57,708 nt of DNA from Erysipelotrichaceae bacterium. GTDB lineage: Bacteria; Bacillota_I; Bacilli_A; Acholeplasmatales; Anaeroplasmataceae. Numbering within the stretch: the stretch's first letter is position 1; the number at the start of each line of letters is the position of its first letter. The stretch lies in NCBI GenBank assembly GCA_015059145.1, contig SVAZ01000010.1, positions 1-57,708 on the forward strand, written 5' to 3'. Both the position numbers and the translations under genes were made by a program. Of the stretch, positions 17,844 through 26,354 are shown in pieces. The notes beneath the pieces are model-generated. The model was not told the DNA's origin and did no database searches. It saw only the letters and a list, made by a program, of their open reading frames with translations.

Positions 17844-19106
17844 TTATTCGTTTTCTAATTCTATAAGCTCCTGATTAGTATCATCATTATCTAATGATTT
17901 CTTCATTTGCTTTTCTAGCTTTTTCATTTCCTTTAATTTTTGTTTTTCTAATTTTCTTAGTTCCTTTTCAGAAGGTGTAGATTCGTTTGATTCAACCTCG
18001 GAAGAGCTTTCCTCATCGATTTCTTGCTTTTTCATTTCCTTTAATTTTTGTTTTTCTAATTTCTTTAATTCCTTTTCGGAAGGATTAGAATTATCTAGCT
18101 TATCGTTAATAGTCTTCTTTTCTTCGTTTTCCATTTTAGCAAGCTTAAATAGCTTAGAAAGCTTTTTATCCTCTTCGTTAAGTCCCTCGAATTCCTCATC
18201 GTCAGCTTCTTCGTTTTCATCCTTTTCATCCATAAGGGCACTAGTGATTTTAAATAGCTTCTTAAGGGGCTTAGGATTATCATTTATAACATATGAGTTA
18301 ATTGCCTCCATATATTCTATAGCTTCCTCTAGGGCTTGATTTAGTATATCCTCAAAGCTATATGTAAATGTTTCATCTCCAACAAGGTAAGGCATATTAG
18401 TCAAATTAAGAATAGAAGTATCAACCTTATTTGAATATAAATAATTTTTAGCCTTTGGCTTTCCTCTATGATTAAATATTAAATCATATAATAAATATGG
18501 AATAAGCTTTAGCTTAGTTTTTGATCTTGTGAAAAAATTAAAATAAAGCTTTTTTCTATTATAAGCCTTTGTATAGTATTGCTTAGTGCAAAATGCACCA
18601 AATACCTTTATAAAAGGATTTGTTATTAGCTTATCCATAAAGTCATGATATATAAATCCATTAGGGAAATATTTAGTTAAGTTTATTTTAGTAAGATTGA
18701 TGTTATCATTAGCCATAGCATAATAGAATTCAATCATATTACACATTTTACTATAGCTTCTCTTTTTTTCTATTTTTGGAACTAAATAATCATTAATTTT
18801 TTGTTCAAGAATATTATGAGCAACCATAGCATATATAAATAATAATTGCATATGATCATTTTTCTTTTTACATATATAAAGGCATTCCATAATAAATGAA
18901 TTAAATTTATTTGATTTCAAATTATCATCAAATTTATATTTATCAATTTTGATTGGATTAAATAGCATATAAAAGGTACCAACATTATTGAAGGTAGATA
19001 AATTAAATAATAAGTCATTATCATATTCCATATTGTCATGAAGATGCGTTGGAATGCTTTCGACTAATTTTTTAAAGAAATAATAATGTGTCATATTTAG
19101 TATCAT
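17844..19106 (-). CDS. unknown protein with charged C-terminal repeats
   Basis: Not firmly recognised. The N-terminal 200 residues are helical and loosely resemble zinc-dependent phospholipase-C-like proteins (MTHYYFFKKLVESIP near the start, YAMVAHNILEQKINDYL near 100), but several expected histidines are missing. From about residue 285 the protein becomes acidic and lysine-rich, with two copies of PSEKELxKLEKQKLKEMKK spaced exactly 36 residues. The ATG at 19106 has CAGGTGA 6 bp upstream; a GTG nine bases earlier overlaps that site. The product is 420 aa, without signal peptide. Confidence 0.75.
   Translation of the reverse strand: MILNMTHYYFFKKLVESIPTHLHDNMEYDNDLLFNLSTFNNVGTFYMLFNPIKIDKYKFDDNLKSNKFNSFIMECLYICKKKNDHMQLLFIYAMVAHNILEQKINDYLVPKIEKKRSYSKMCNMIEFYYAMANDNINLTKINLTKYFPNGFIYHDFMDKLITNPFIKVFGAFCTKQYYTKAYNRKKLYFNFFTRSKTKLKLIPYLLYDLIFNHRGKPKAKNYLYSNKVDTSILNLTNMPYLVGDETFTYSFEDILNQALEEAIEYMEAINSYVINDNPKPLKKLFKITSALMDEKDENEEADDEEFEGLNEEDKKLSKLFKLAKMENEEKKTINDKLDNSNPSEKELKKLEKQKLKEMKKQEIDEESSSEVESNESTPSEKELRKLEKQKLKEMKKLEKQMKKSLDNDDTNQELIELENE
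17919..18083 (-). repeat. two 57-bp coding repeats, period 108 bp
   Basis: Copies at 17919-17975 and 18027-18083 encode PSEKELxKLEKQKLKEMKK; the DNA is almost identical, so the duplication is recent or under selection. They lie in the C-terminal part of the minus-strand gene ending at 17844. Confidence 0.85.
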
Positions 19107-19212
19107 AGTAATCACCTGTTTTTATTATAAAATATTTCTTAGTATTTTTGTATAAAATTCTTTCATTTTGTATTAAAATATTGTAAAATATTTAAGGTTG
19201 AGGTGATTTAGA

Positions 19213-20139
19213 ATGATGCTTACAAAGAATATGCAAGCAACTATATCAAGACAAATGTATAATATGGCAAGAGATGTTGATGTTTCTTTATATAATTATC
19301 TAGATAACATTATGCCTAATGATTATATTATTGATACCTTAATGTTCTATCAAACTAGTGATGGTGGCTTTGCTGGTGGTTTATATATTGATAACTATAA
19401 TACTAATGCTAGTGTATATCAAATATATGAAGCTTTTAGATATATGTCTATGGGCGATATCACTTCTGAATGTGAGCATGAGGAATTTGAAAAGATGATT
19501 AATAGGGCTTTAAATTATTTATACAATAGAGCTGAAATTAAAGATAATAAATGGAATCCTAATGTTAAAACTAATAATGATTTTGCTCATAGCATGGAAT
19601 TTGAATATACTGAGGATAATAGAAATCTTTTTGGATATGGTCCAACTGCAGCATTATTAGGATATACATTAGAGTATTGTAAGCCTTCAAAGGCATATTA
19701 TAAAAAGGCTTTAAAAATGATTGATATTATGCTTAATGATTTTTATAAGATGGAATCATTAACAAAGTATGAATTTATTGGCTTTAATAGCTTTTTAAAT
19801 AGTATAAAGAAGCTTGGCTTATATAAAGAAGAAATAGAGAAAATAGAGGTTAAATTAGTTGATTTAGCTTTAAAGGCAGTTAGCTTAGATTTTGAAGATA
19901 ATTCAGCTATTCATCCTTTAGATTGTGCTTTATTCTTAAATGATTCAAAGCTAAATGAAATGATTAATAAGGAATTAGATTTTATCATTTCAAGCATTGC
20001 TCCACATGGCTTATGGGATTATACAAGAAGCTGGGGATATGATAAATATGCTGAAGAGGATAGTGCTAAGCTAAAATGGATAGGTGCTATATCAGTTAAT
20101 AATTTTTATGTATTAAAAAAATTCGGAAGAATAGAGTAA
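19213..20139 (+). CDS. alpha/alpha-toroid (prenyltransferase/squalene-cyclase-like) protein of unknown role
   Basis: The repeats TLMFYQTSDGGFAGGLYIDN and APHGLWDYTRSWGYDKYAE have the QxxDGGF and W-rich pattern of alpha/alpha-toroid proteins. Stand-alone Firmicute members of this kind have no known reaction. No signal peptide or membrane segment. It ends 17 bp before gpmI and both have GAGGTG-type ribosome sites, so they are probably co-transcribed. 308 aa; a second ATG at 19216 is an alternative start. Confidence 0.8.
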   Translation: MMLTKNMQATISRQMYNMARDVDVSLYNYLDNIMPNDYIIDTLMFYQTSDGGFAGGLYIDNYNTNASVYQIYEAFRYMSMGDITSECEHEEFEKMINRALNYLYNRAEIKDNKWNPNVKTNNDFAHSMEFEYTEDNRNLFGYGPTAALLGYTLEYCKPSKAYYKKALKMIDIMLNDFYKMESLTKYEFIGFNSFLNSIKKLGLYKEEIEKIEVKLVDLALKAVSLDFEDNSAIHPLDCALFLNDSKLNEMINKELDFIISSIAPHGLWDYTRSWGYDKYAEEDSAKLKWIGAISVNNFYVLKKFGRIE

Positions 20140-20156
20140 TTTTGAGGTGTAAATAA

Positions 20157-21686
20157 ATGAAAAAAAGACCAGTTTGTTTAATTATTATGGATGGTTATGG
20201 GTTTGCTCCTGTATCAGCTACAAATGCTGTTAGTGTTGCAAAGACTCCTAATTTAGATAAAATCTTTGAGGAATATAATGTAAAGGTGCTAAACGCAAGT
20301 GGTGAGGCTGTAGGATTACCTGATGGTCAAATGGGTAATAGTGAGGTTGGCCATATGAATATTGGTGCTGGTAGAATTGTTTGGCAATCTTTATCTAGAA
20401 TAAATAATTCTATTAAAACAGGTGATTTTAATAATAATGAAGCTATTGTTAATGCGATTAACAATGCTAAGAATAATAACAAAAAATTCCATATATTTGG
20501 TTTATGCTCTGATGGTGGTGTGCACTCTCATACAGATCATATAGTAGCTATCGCAAAGCTAGCACATGAAATGGGAATTGAAAATGTATATTATCATGCC
20601 TTTTTAGATGGTAGAGATGTTGCACCTACAAGCGCATCGATTTACTTAAAAAAGATTATTGATGGTGGAAATGTTAAGGTAGCTACAGTTGGTGGTAGAT
20701 ATTATGCAATGGATAGAGATAAGAACTATGATAGAGTACAAGTTGCTTATGATGCTATGACTGTATGTAAGGGTGAATATTTTGAAGATCCAATTAAAGG
20801 TATTGAGGCATCATACGAAAATGGTAAAACAGATGAGTTTGTAGTTCCATTTATTAGTGATAAGAATGGTATGGTTGAATCAGGAGATTCTGTAGTGTTT
20901 GCTAATTTCCGTCCTGATAGAGCTATTCAAATTGCTACAGCTATTTCTAATCCAGATGGAATTAACTATAACCCTGATAAGCCTTATAAACTAGATTCAT
21001 CTAATGGACCAAAGAATGTTACATTTGTTTCTATGATGAAGTATGCTGATTCTGTGGCTGGTGATTTAGCATTTGGCTTACAAAAGCTAGATAACTTGTT
21101 TGGTGATGTTGTTTCTAAGGCAGGTCTTAAGCAATTAAGAATAGCTGAAACTGAGAAATATGCACATGTTACATTCTTCTTTGATGGCGGTGCTGATAGA
21201 GAGATTGAAGGTGCAGATAGAATCTTAGTTAATTCACCTAAGGTTGCAACTTATGATTTACAGCCAGAAATGAGTGCATATGAGGTGTGTGATAAGGTTG
21301 TAGAAGCTATAAAGACAGAAAAGTATGATACAATCATTTTAAATTTTGCAAACTGTGATATGGTTGGTCATACAGGTGTTATTCCTGCAGCTGTTAAGGC
21401 GGTAGAGGCTGTTGATGAGTGTGTTGGTAAGGTTGTCGATGCTTTAAACTCTGTTGATGGTATTGCTCTTATTACTGCAGATCATGGTAATGCTGAAAAG
21501 CTTGCAGATGAGGCTGGTAAGCCATTTACTGCACATACAACAAATTTAGTTCCAGTTGTTTTAACTAGTCATGACTATGAATTAAGAGATAATGGTATAT
21601 TATCTGATTTAGCACCTACATTACTTGAATTGTTAGATGTTAAAATTCCTGAGGAAATGACTTCTAAGTCTTTACTTGTTAAGTAA
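20157..21686 (+). CDS. gpmI: 2,3-bisphosphoglycerate-independent phosphoglycerate mutase
   Basis: Manganese-dependent glycolytic enzyme converting 3- to 2-phosphoglycerate. MDGYG holds the first metal aspartate (D12), and the phosphorylated serine is Ser62 in MGNSEVGHMNIGAGR. DGGVHSH, DGRDVAPTSA, FRPDRAIQ and the C-terminal TADHGNAEK metal site are all present. Length 509 is normal. Enolase, the next enzyme, is encoded alone at 27.4 kb. Confidence 0.97.
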   Translation: MKKRPVCLIIMDGYGFAPVSATNAVSVAKTPNLDKIFEEYNVKVLNASGEAVGLPDGQMGNSEVGHMNIGAGRIVWQSLSRINNSIKTGDFNNNEAIVNAINNAKNNNKKFHIFGLCSDGGVHSHTDHIVAIAKLAHEMGIENVYYHAFLDGRDVAPTSASIYLKKIIDGGNVKVATVGGRYYAMDRDKNYDRVQVAYDAMTVCKGEYFEDPIKGIEASYENGKTDEFVVPFISDKNGMVESGDSVVFANFRPDRAIQIATAISNPDGINYNPDKPYKLDSSNGPKNVTFVSMMKYADSVAGDLAFGLQKLDNLFGDVVSKAGLKQLRIAETEKYAHVTFFFDGGADREIEGADRILVNSPKVATYDLQPEMSAYEVCDKVVEAIKTEKYDTIILNFANCDMVGHTGVIPAAVKAVEAVDECVGKVVDALNSVDGIALITADHGNAEKLADEAGKPFTAHTTNLVPVVLTSHDYELRDNGILSDLAPTLLELLDVKIPEEMTSKSLLVK

Positions 21687-21698
21687 TTGTGCTATAAT
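21671..21698 (+). promoter_or_regulatory. promoter of the FMN riboswitch-ribU transcript
   Basis: TATAAT (21693-21698) with TTTACT (21671-21676) 16 bp upstream, overlapping the gpmI 3' end. The start of transcription would fall just before the riboswitch P1 stem. Confidence 0.5.
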
Positions 21699-21716
21699 AA
21701 ATATTGAATTTTCATA

Positions 21717-21826
21717 TTTACTTCGGGGTTTGGTGAAATTCCATACCGGCGGTTATAGTCCGCGAGCTTAGGCATGAATAGGTGAAATTCCTATACCGAC
21801 AGTAAAGTCTGGATGGTAGAAGTAAA
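21717..21826 (+). promoter_or_regulatory. FMN riboswitch (RFN element) aptamer
   Basis: The closing stem pairs TTTACTTC (21717-21724) with GAAGTAAA (21819-21826), a perfect 8 bp. Inside lie the conserved RFN blocks: GGGGTTTGGTGAAATTCC, ACCGGCGGTTATAGTC, CCGCGAGC, GGTGAAATTCCTATACCGAC and AGTAAAGTCTGGATGG. Binding of FMN should switch off the downstream ribU by favouring the terminator at 21869. Confidence 0.97.
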
Positions 21827-21868
21827 AATTAGAATGATTTATTTCTTATTTTATTCTGGTTATTTTTT

Positions 21869-21896
21869 ATCCCCGTAGAAATATGGGGATATTTTT
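21869..21896 (+). terminator. expression-platform terminator of the FMN riboswitch
   Basis: ATCCCC (21869-21874) pairs with GGGGAT (21885-21890), followed by ATTTTTAA. It is the only hairpin with a T tract between the aptamer and ribU. Confidence 0.75.
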
Positions 21897-21919
21897 AATA
21901 AAGGAAGGAATAAAAAAAT

Positions 21920-22549
21920 ATGAACAAAAGAAACGCAATTAAGAGAATTGCATTCGTTGCTGCCTTTGGCGCAATTTCTGGAATTTTATACTGCTTTGTA
22001 AAATTCAATCTTCCAATTTTCCCATCATTTCTAGACGTTAACTTTTCAATGATTCCAATCATAATTTGTGCATTTATGCTTGGACCATGGGATGCATGTG
22101 TTTGTGTTCTACTAAGATTCATTGTTAAGCTAATACCTGGATCATCAACTGCCTTTGTTGGTGAGGTTGCGGATATCATATTGGGACTTACAACCGCGAT
22201 AGCATGTGGTTGTATTTACAAGTACTATAATGGTAAGGGCAAGTCGTTACTTTCATTTGGTGCTGTAGTAGCTGTTTGGGTAGTTGTTTCTATCCTAATA
22301 AATATTTTCATTAACATACCATTTTATATTAACTTTTTCTTTGATGGAAATAAGGCACCTTTAATTGGTATGTGTGATTCTGCATTTAAGCTAATATCGT
22401 TTGGAAATGTTAGTGTGACGGCTGATAATTTTATGGTGTGCTACGTTTTCTTAGCGGTTATACCATTTAATTTAATGCTATCATTAATAGTTGTTTTAAT
22501 TACAATTCCTATTCATAATAGGCTTAAGGCACTATATGATATGATTTAA
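21920..22549 (+). CDS. ribU: riboflavin ECF transporter substrate-binding subunit RibU
   Basis: S component of an energy-coupling-factor transporter, taking up riboflavin with a shared EcfAAT module that is not in this window. Six hydrophobic segments are seen, with IIICAFMLGPWDACVCVLLR and KLIPGSSTAFVGEVADIILG matching RibU. Length 209 is typical. Control by an FMN riboswitch confirms the substrate. No riboflavin synthesis genes are nearby, so uptake may be the main source. Confidence 0.95.
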   Translation: MNKRNAIKRIAFVAAFGAISGILYCFVKFNLPIFPSFLDVNFSMIPIIICAFMLGPWDACVCVLLRFIVKLIPGSSTAFVGEVADIILGLTTAIACGCIYKYYNGKGKSLLSFGAVVAVWVVVSILINIFINIPFYINFFFDGNKAPLIGMCDSAFKLISFGNVSVTADNFMVCYVFLAVIPFNLMLSLIVVLITIPIHNRLKALYDMI

Positions 22550-22560
22550 TAAGTATAATT

Positions 22561-22592
22561 AAGGTATGGAGCAATCTCTATACCTTTTTTTC
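22561..22592 (+). terminator. intrinsic terminator after ribU
   Basis: AAGGTATGGAG (22561-22571) pairs with CTCTATACCTT (22576-22586) with one mismatch, then T7-C. Confidence 0.88.
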
Positions 22593-22594
22593 TT

Positions 22595-22633
22595 TTTACA
22601 AAACTTTAACATTTCATTAATAACTTATTAATA
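22595..22633 (+). promoter_or_regulatory. PhoP-box-like array of four 6-bp repeats at 11-bp spacing
   Basis: TTTACA (22595), TTAACA (22606), TTAATA (22617) and TTAATA (22628) recur every 11 bp, the layout bound by PhoP/OmpR-type regulators (Bacillus PhoP boxes are TT[ACT]ACA repeats with 5-bp gaps). It lies 44 bp before the gene at 22677 and ten bp before a TAAAAT -10 candidate (22643-22648). The first 19 bases recur exactly at 26234. Confidence 0.65.
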
Positions 22634-22676
22634 TATAGATACTAAAATTAGGGTGTAAAATAAGGAGGAATATAAA

Positions 22677-23039
22677 ATGAGTACAAATGAAAAGAAATAT
22701 TTAGAAAAGATGATTAATAATTATCAAGAAAAGGCGCCAACAAAGGTAGATGAGCTAAAGCAATTAGATAAGAAGGTTAAAAAACCAGTAAATATATTTA
22801 CCTATATTTTAGGTACTATTGGCGCTTTAATTTTAGGCTTTGGTATGTGTGTAGCTATGGAGGTAATTTTACCAGGCTTAATGTGGGTCGGAATAGTTGT
22901 AGGTTTAGTAGGTATTTTAATTGTTAGTGTAAATTACTTCTTATATAAAAAGATGCTAGAGTCTAGAAAGAAGAAATATGCATCACAAATTGTTGAATTA
23001 AGCAAAAGCTTATTAAATTCAGAAGCTACAGAGGCTTAA
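22677..23039 (+). CDS. small two-helix membrane protein, paralogue of 25786
   Basis: A 120-residue protein with a charged N terminus, two membrane segments (about 41-64 and 69-90) and a charged helical C-terminal tail (KKMLESRKKKYASQIVELSK). It shares layout and motifs with the protein at 25786 (LDxKVKxxPxxxx...IGTLxxGxGxxxxxE...LSxxLL), so the two are paralogues. Strong AAGGAGGAA ribosome site. It is first behind the repeat array and is followed by a terminator before the rest of the cluster. Function unknown. Confidence 0.75.
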   Translation: MSTNEKKYLEKMINNYQEKAPTKVDELKQLDKKVKKPVNIFTYILGTIGALILGFGMCVAMEVILPGLMWVGIVVGLVGILIVSVNYFLYKKMLESRKKKYASQIVELSKSLLNSEATEA

Positions 23040-23045
23040 TACTAT

Positions 23046-23070
23046 GACACGTATGTTACGTGTCTTTTAG
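23046..23070 (+). terminator. terminator after the small membrane protein
   Basis: GACACGTA (23046-23053) and TACGTGTC (23057-23064) form a perfect stem with loop TGT, then TTTTAG. Confidence 0.75.
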
Positions 23071-23088
23071 TATTTATATATTATGGAA

Positions 23089-23117
23089 TGGAATTATTTT
23101 ATTAATTCCTGTATAAT
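23089..23117 (+). promoter_or_regulatory. promoter of the two-component operon
   Basis: TGGAAT (23089-23094), 17 bp, TATAAT (23112-23117). It would transcribe the genes at 23138-26172. Confidence 0.5.
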
Positions 23118-23137
23118 TATATTAAAGGAGAATTACT

Positions 23138-24085
23138 ATGAAGAAGTTAATCGATGAATATAGAAATTTATCATTTGAGGATCGAACTGTTTTTAATGCT
23201 AGATTTTCAATTATATTTAATGGAATTATGGCAATTGCTAAATTTATATTAGCTATCTTCTTTGGGGTGTTTTTCTTTGTTAATGGTGTTGTAAATATTT
23301 TAATAATGGTTTCAAAATCTGAATGCTATTTAGGTATTAAAAATCCTAATAAAAGAAGCTTTAGATTTAGAAATAATATGATTGGATTTTTCTTAATGGC
23401 AGCAGGATTACAATATACATTTTATATGGCAAGATTATTATTAACTGATGTTAGTATAATGAAATACGATATGATATTAGGAATATGTATTGCCATTGTA
23501 TCATTTGTAGAAATAGGTGTTGCAATTAAGGGATTATTTAATGCATCTGGTAAGGGGCATTATTATAGAAATATAAAGCTTATTAATTTATGCTCAGCGT
23601 GTACTGCAATAGTACTAACCGAAATTGCTATTATGTCATTTGCGTCAGATGTCGATTCTAGAATGCTAGATGGACTTTTTGGTGTCGTGGTTGGAGCAAT
23701 TATTATTTTAATTGGCTTATTTGTTTTAATAGCTCCTAAGGTAAGTATTATAGATAAGGAGCACCAAGTTTATAAGCTTAAGGATAATGTGATTTCTACA
23801 TTTGAAGAAAATGTAGAAATTAAGCTTACTTCAAGTAGATTTTATGCAGATTTTTATTATAAGGGAATTAAAAATAATGATATAATAGATGGACATATTA
23901 TTAAGGGTAAAAATCCTATTTTTAAATGGAATATTTTTATTGTTATTTTAGTAATGGTATTATCTGAAATATTAATATTTCCATATGCAATAGGTGCCTT
24001 GGTAAATTATTTTAAGGGATATAAGCTAATTAAAAAATTAGATATTATTATGAGTGATAATAATTATATAAAAGTAGGTGAATAA
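23138..24085 (+). CDS. multi-pass membrane protein of unknown function
   Basis: A 315-residue protein with six or so hydrophobic segments in the first 205 residues and another near 275-295, with a soluble stretch between (about 210-262). No family is recognised. It is encoded 2 bp before the response regulator and is likely to belong to the same signalling unit, either as a sensor partner or as a target in the membrane. AAAGGAG precedes the ATG. Confidence 0.75.
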   Translation: MKKLIDEYRNLSFEDRTVFNARFSIIFNGIMAIAKFILAIFFGVFFFVNGVVNILIMVSKSECYLGIKNPNKRSFRFRNNMIGFFLMAAGLQYTFYMARLLLTDVSIMKYDMILGICIAIVSFVEIGVAIKGLFNASGKGHYYRNIKLINLCSACTAIVLTEIAIMSFASDVDSRMLDGLFGVVVGAIIILIGLFVLIAPKVSIIDKEHQVYKLKDNVISTFEENVEIKLTSSRFYADFYYKGIKNNDIIDGHIIKGKNPIFKWNIFIVILVMVLSEILIFPYAIGALVNYFKGYKLIKKLDIIMSDNNYIKVGE

Positions 24086-24087
24086 TA

Positions 24088-24759
24088 ATGGTTCGTATTT
24101 TACTAGCAGAGGATGATAAGGATTTAAATGAACAGGTTACTGCTTATTTAAAGCTAGAGGGTTTTGAGGTAGATTATGTATTTAATGGCTTAGACGCTTT
24201 AAATAAAATATATGAGAATAAGTATGATATTATTTTAAGTGATATTATGATGCCTTTATGTGATGGCTATGAGCTTGCTAAAAGCATAAGAGAGGAAAAT
24301 AAATCAATCCCAATAATCTTCATGTCGGCAAGAGATGATAAGCCTTCTAAGCAAATAGGGTATAAGGTTGGAATAGATGATTATATTACTAAGCCTTTTG
24401 ATTTAGATGAATTAGTTTTTAAGATTAAAGCTATTGCTAGAAGAATAGAAATTAACACAAGTAACCTTATAAATATAGGTAATTTTAAAATGGATAAGGA
24501 TGAGCATACTGCATATGTTGATGATAATGAATTATCCTTAACAGTTAGAGAGTTTGATATATTATATGCATTATTATCTAATCCTAAAAAGACATTTACT
24601 AGATCTAAGCTAATGGAGGAGTTTTGGGATTATGATTCATCTGCAACCTCTAGAACTGTAGATGTATATTTATCTAAGCTAAGAGATAAGACTAAAAACT
24701 GTGATGGTTTTGAAATTCAAACTGTTCATGGCTTAGGATATAAGGTGGTTTTAAAATGA
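24088..24759 (+). CDS. OmpR/PhoB-family response regulator
   Basis: Receiver domain with acidic pocket E8/D9/D10, phosphoacceptor Asp52 in LSDIMMP, switch T/S in FMSARDD and Lys in ITKPFD. The C-terminal winged helix shows LSLTVREFDILYALL and SRTVDVYLSKLRDK...TVHGLGYKV. Length 223 is standard. The stop overlaps the start of the kinase gene (ATGA). The 11-bp direct repeats at 22595 and 26234 are the kind of site such regulators bind. Confidence 0.95.
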   Translation: MVRILLAEDDKDLNEQVTAYLKLEGFEVDYVFNGLDALNKIYENKYDIILSDIMMPLCDGYELAKSIREENKSIPIIFMSARDDKPSKQIGYKVGIDDYITKPFDLDELVFKIKAIARRIEINTSNLINIGNFKMDKDEHTAYVDDNELSLTVREFDILYALLSNPKKTFTRSKLMEEFWDYDSSATSRTVDVYLSKLRDKTKNCDGFEIQTVHGLGYKVVLK

Positions 24760-25784
24760 GTAATATAAAAAAGAGTATAATTGGTTATTTTTTATTCTTT
24801 TTAACTATTGCCTTTAATGCAGGCTTAGCAGTTTTTTTATATTCATTAATTAAGGATAAGGATGATTTATATGTTGCAGTATTTTTATTGTTCTTTATTG
24901 CTTATTCATCAATCTTGTGTATTGTTATAGATATTATTAGAAGGAAATTTACTGTTGATAAGCCAGTAAGAGAAATTAGAGAAGCAACCAATAAAATGGC
25001 TAAAGGTAATTTTAATATTAAATTAATTCCTACTTTAGGCCATAGCAACTTAAATACCTATGATCTTATTAAAATGGATTTAAATACTCTTGCTTTAGAA
25101 TTATCTAAAAATGAGGTGCTAAAAACAGATTTTATATCTAATGTATCTCATGAAATAAAAACACCCTTAGCTGTAATTCAAAATTATGCTAAGGTGCTAG
25201 AGAGTAATGATTTAGATGAGCAAACTAGATTAAAATATTTAGATTCCTTACAGGCTGCGTGTAGAAAGCTTTCAAATTTAGTTACTAATATTTTAAAGCT
25301 TAACAAGCTTGAAAATCAGGATATTATACCTGAATATAAGGAATTTAATTTAAGTGAATCTATTATTAATAGAATTTTAAGCTTTGAATCATTAATTGAA
25401 AATAAGAATATTGAGCTTATATGTGATGTTGAAGAAGATATTGTTATTTATAGTGAGGAAAGCTATTTAGAAATAATTTGGAATAATTTAATTTCTAATG
25501 CAATTAAGTTTACTGATAATAATGGTACTATTACTATAATGCTTAAGAAAATTGGAACAGATATTATATTTACTATAAAGGATAGTGGATGTGGTATAGA
25601 TGCTGAAACAGGTAAGCATATTTTTGATAAGTTTTATCAAGGGGACACATCACACTCTAAAGAGGGAAATGGTTTAGGGCTTGCCTTGGTTAAAAAGGTA
25701 ATCGATGCCCTAGGTGGTAAAATTAGTATTGAAAGTGAAATTGGTGTTGGAACGACCTTCGTGGTTGAATTAAAGGAGAAGTAA
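24756..25784 (+). CDS. sensor histidine kinase with minimal extracellular loop
   Basis: Two membrane segments (about 9-31 and 39-61) are joined by only some eight residues, so the signal is probably sensed in the membrane or through a partner. A HAMP-like linker follows, then the H box FISNVSHEIKTPLAVIQNY with phosphorylated His132, the N box NLISNAIKFT, G1 DSGCGID and G2 GNGLGLALVKK. 342 aa. Partner of the regulator at 24088. Confidence 0.95.
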   Translation: MSNIKKSIIGYFLFFLTIAFNAGLAVFLYSLIKDKDDLYVAVFLLFFIAYSSILCIVIDIIRRKFTVDKPVREIREATNKMAKGNFNIKLIPTLGHSNLNTYDLIKMDLNTLALELSKNEVLKTDFISNVSHEIKTPLAVIQNYAKVLESNDLDEQTRLKYLDSLQAACRKLSNLVTNILKLNKLENQDIIPEYKEFNLSESIINRILSFESLIENKNIELICDVEEDIVIYSEESYLEIIWNNLISNAIKFTDNNGTITIMLKKIGTDIIFTIKDSGCGIDAETGKHIFDKFYQGDTSHSKEGNGLGLALVKKVIDALGGKISIESEIGVGTTFVVELKEK

Positions 25785-25785
25785 A

Positions 25786-26172
25786 ATGGCAGAAAAGTTT
25801 GAATATAAATATAGCGCTCCAACTCAAGATGAGCGTAAGGAAATAGATAGAATTAGAAGACAATATCAGCCAAAGGATCAAACTATAACTAAAATGGATA
25901 GACTAAGATATTTAGATAATAAGGTGAAAACCATTCCACTGATTTTATCATTGTCCGTTGGAATAATCGGAACACTTGTGTTTGGATTAGGTCTTACCTT
26001 TATTTTAGAATGGAGTAATATTCCATTGGGTGTTGTATTAATGATTATTGGAGCTGGTATTATGGGTATAGCATATTTATCATATTCAATATCAAGTAAA
26101 AAGCTAAAGGCTAAGTATTCAGAGGAAATATTGACATTATCAGAGGAATTATTAACTCAAGAAACTGAATAA
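25786..26172 (+). CDS. small two-helix membrane protein, paralogue of 22677
   Basis: A 128-residue protein with charged N terminus, two membrane segments (about 51-74 and 79-101) and a charged tail ending SEEILTLSEELLTQETE. It begins one base after the histidine kinase stop, so it is part of the same operon. A close relative heads the cluster at 22677. A role as accessory or feedback component of the kinase is inferred from position alone. Confidence 0.75.
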   Translation: MAEKFEYKYSAPTQDERKEIDRIRRQYQPKDQTITKMDRLRYLDNKVKTIPLILSLSVGIIGTLVFGLGLTFILEWSNIPLGVVLMIIGAGIMGIAYLSYSISSKKLKAKYSEEILTLSEELLTQETE

Positions 26173-26182
26173 AGGTTATAGG

Positions 26183-26210
26183 AGTAGAGCAATAATGCTC
26201 TACTTTTTTC
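26183..26210 (+). terminator. terminator of the two-component operon
   Basis: AGTAGAGC (26183-26190) and GCTCTACT (26197-26204) with loop AATAAT, then T5-C. Confidence 0.88.
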
Positions 26211-26233
26211 TATTTTGAAATAAAATAATTAAA

Positions 26234-26272
26234 TTTACAAAACTTTAACATTAATAATATATTTCTTTAACA
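26234..26272 (+). promoter_or_regulatory. second PhoP-box-like repeat array
   Basis: TTTACA (26234), TTAACA (26245) and TTAACA (26267) lie on an 11-bp grid, with a poor match AATATA at 26256. TTTACAAAACTTTAACATT (26234-26252) is identical to 22595-22613. It precedes the helical-protein gene at 26355 and suggests common control with 22677. Confidence 0.6.
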
Positions 26273-26354
26273 TTTAAAAAGTAGAATATAGGTGCATAAG
26301 AAAGAAAGGTTTATATTTATGCAAATATATATTAAATGTTAAGGAGATAATAAT

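Noticed and set aside
18027-18083. CRISPR-like repeat
   Set aside because: Only two copies, in frame within a coding region; the period is a protein repeat.
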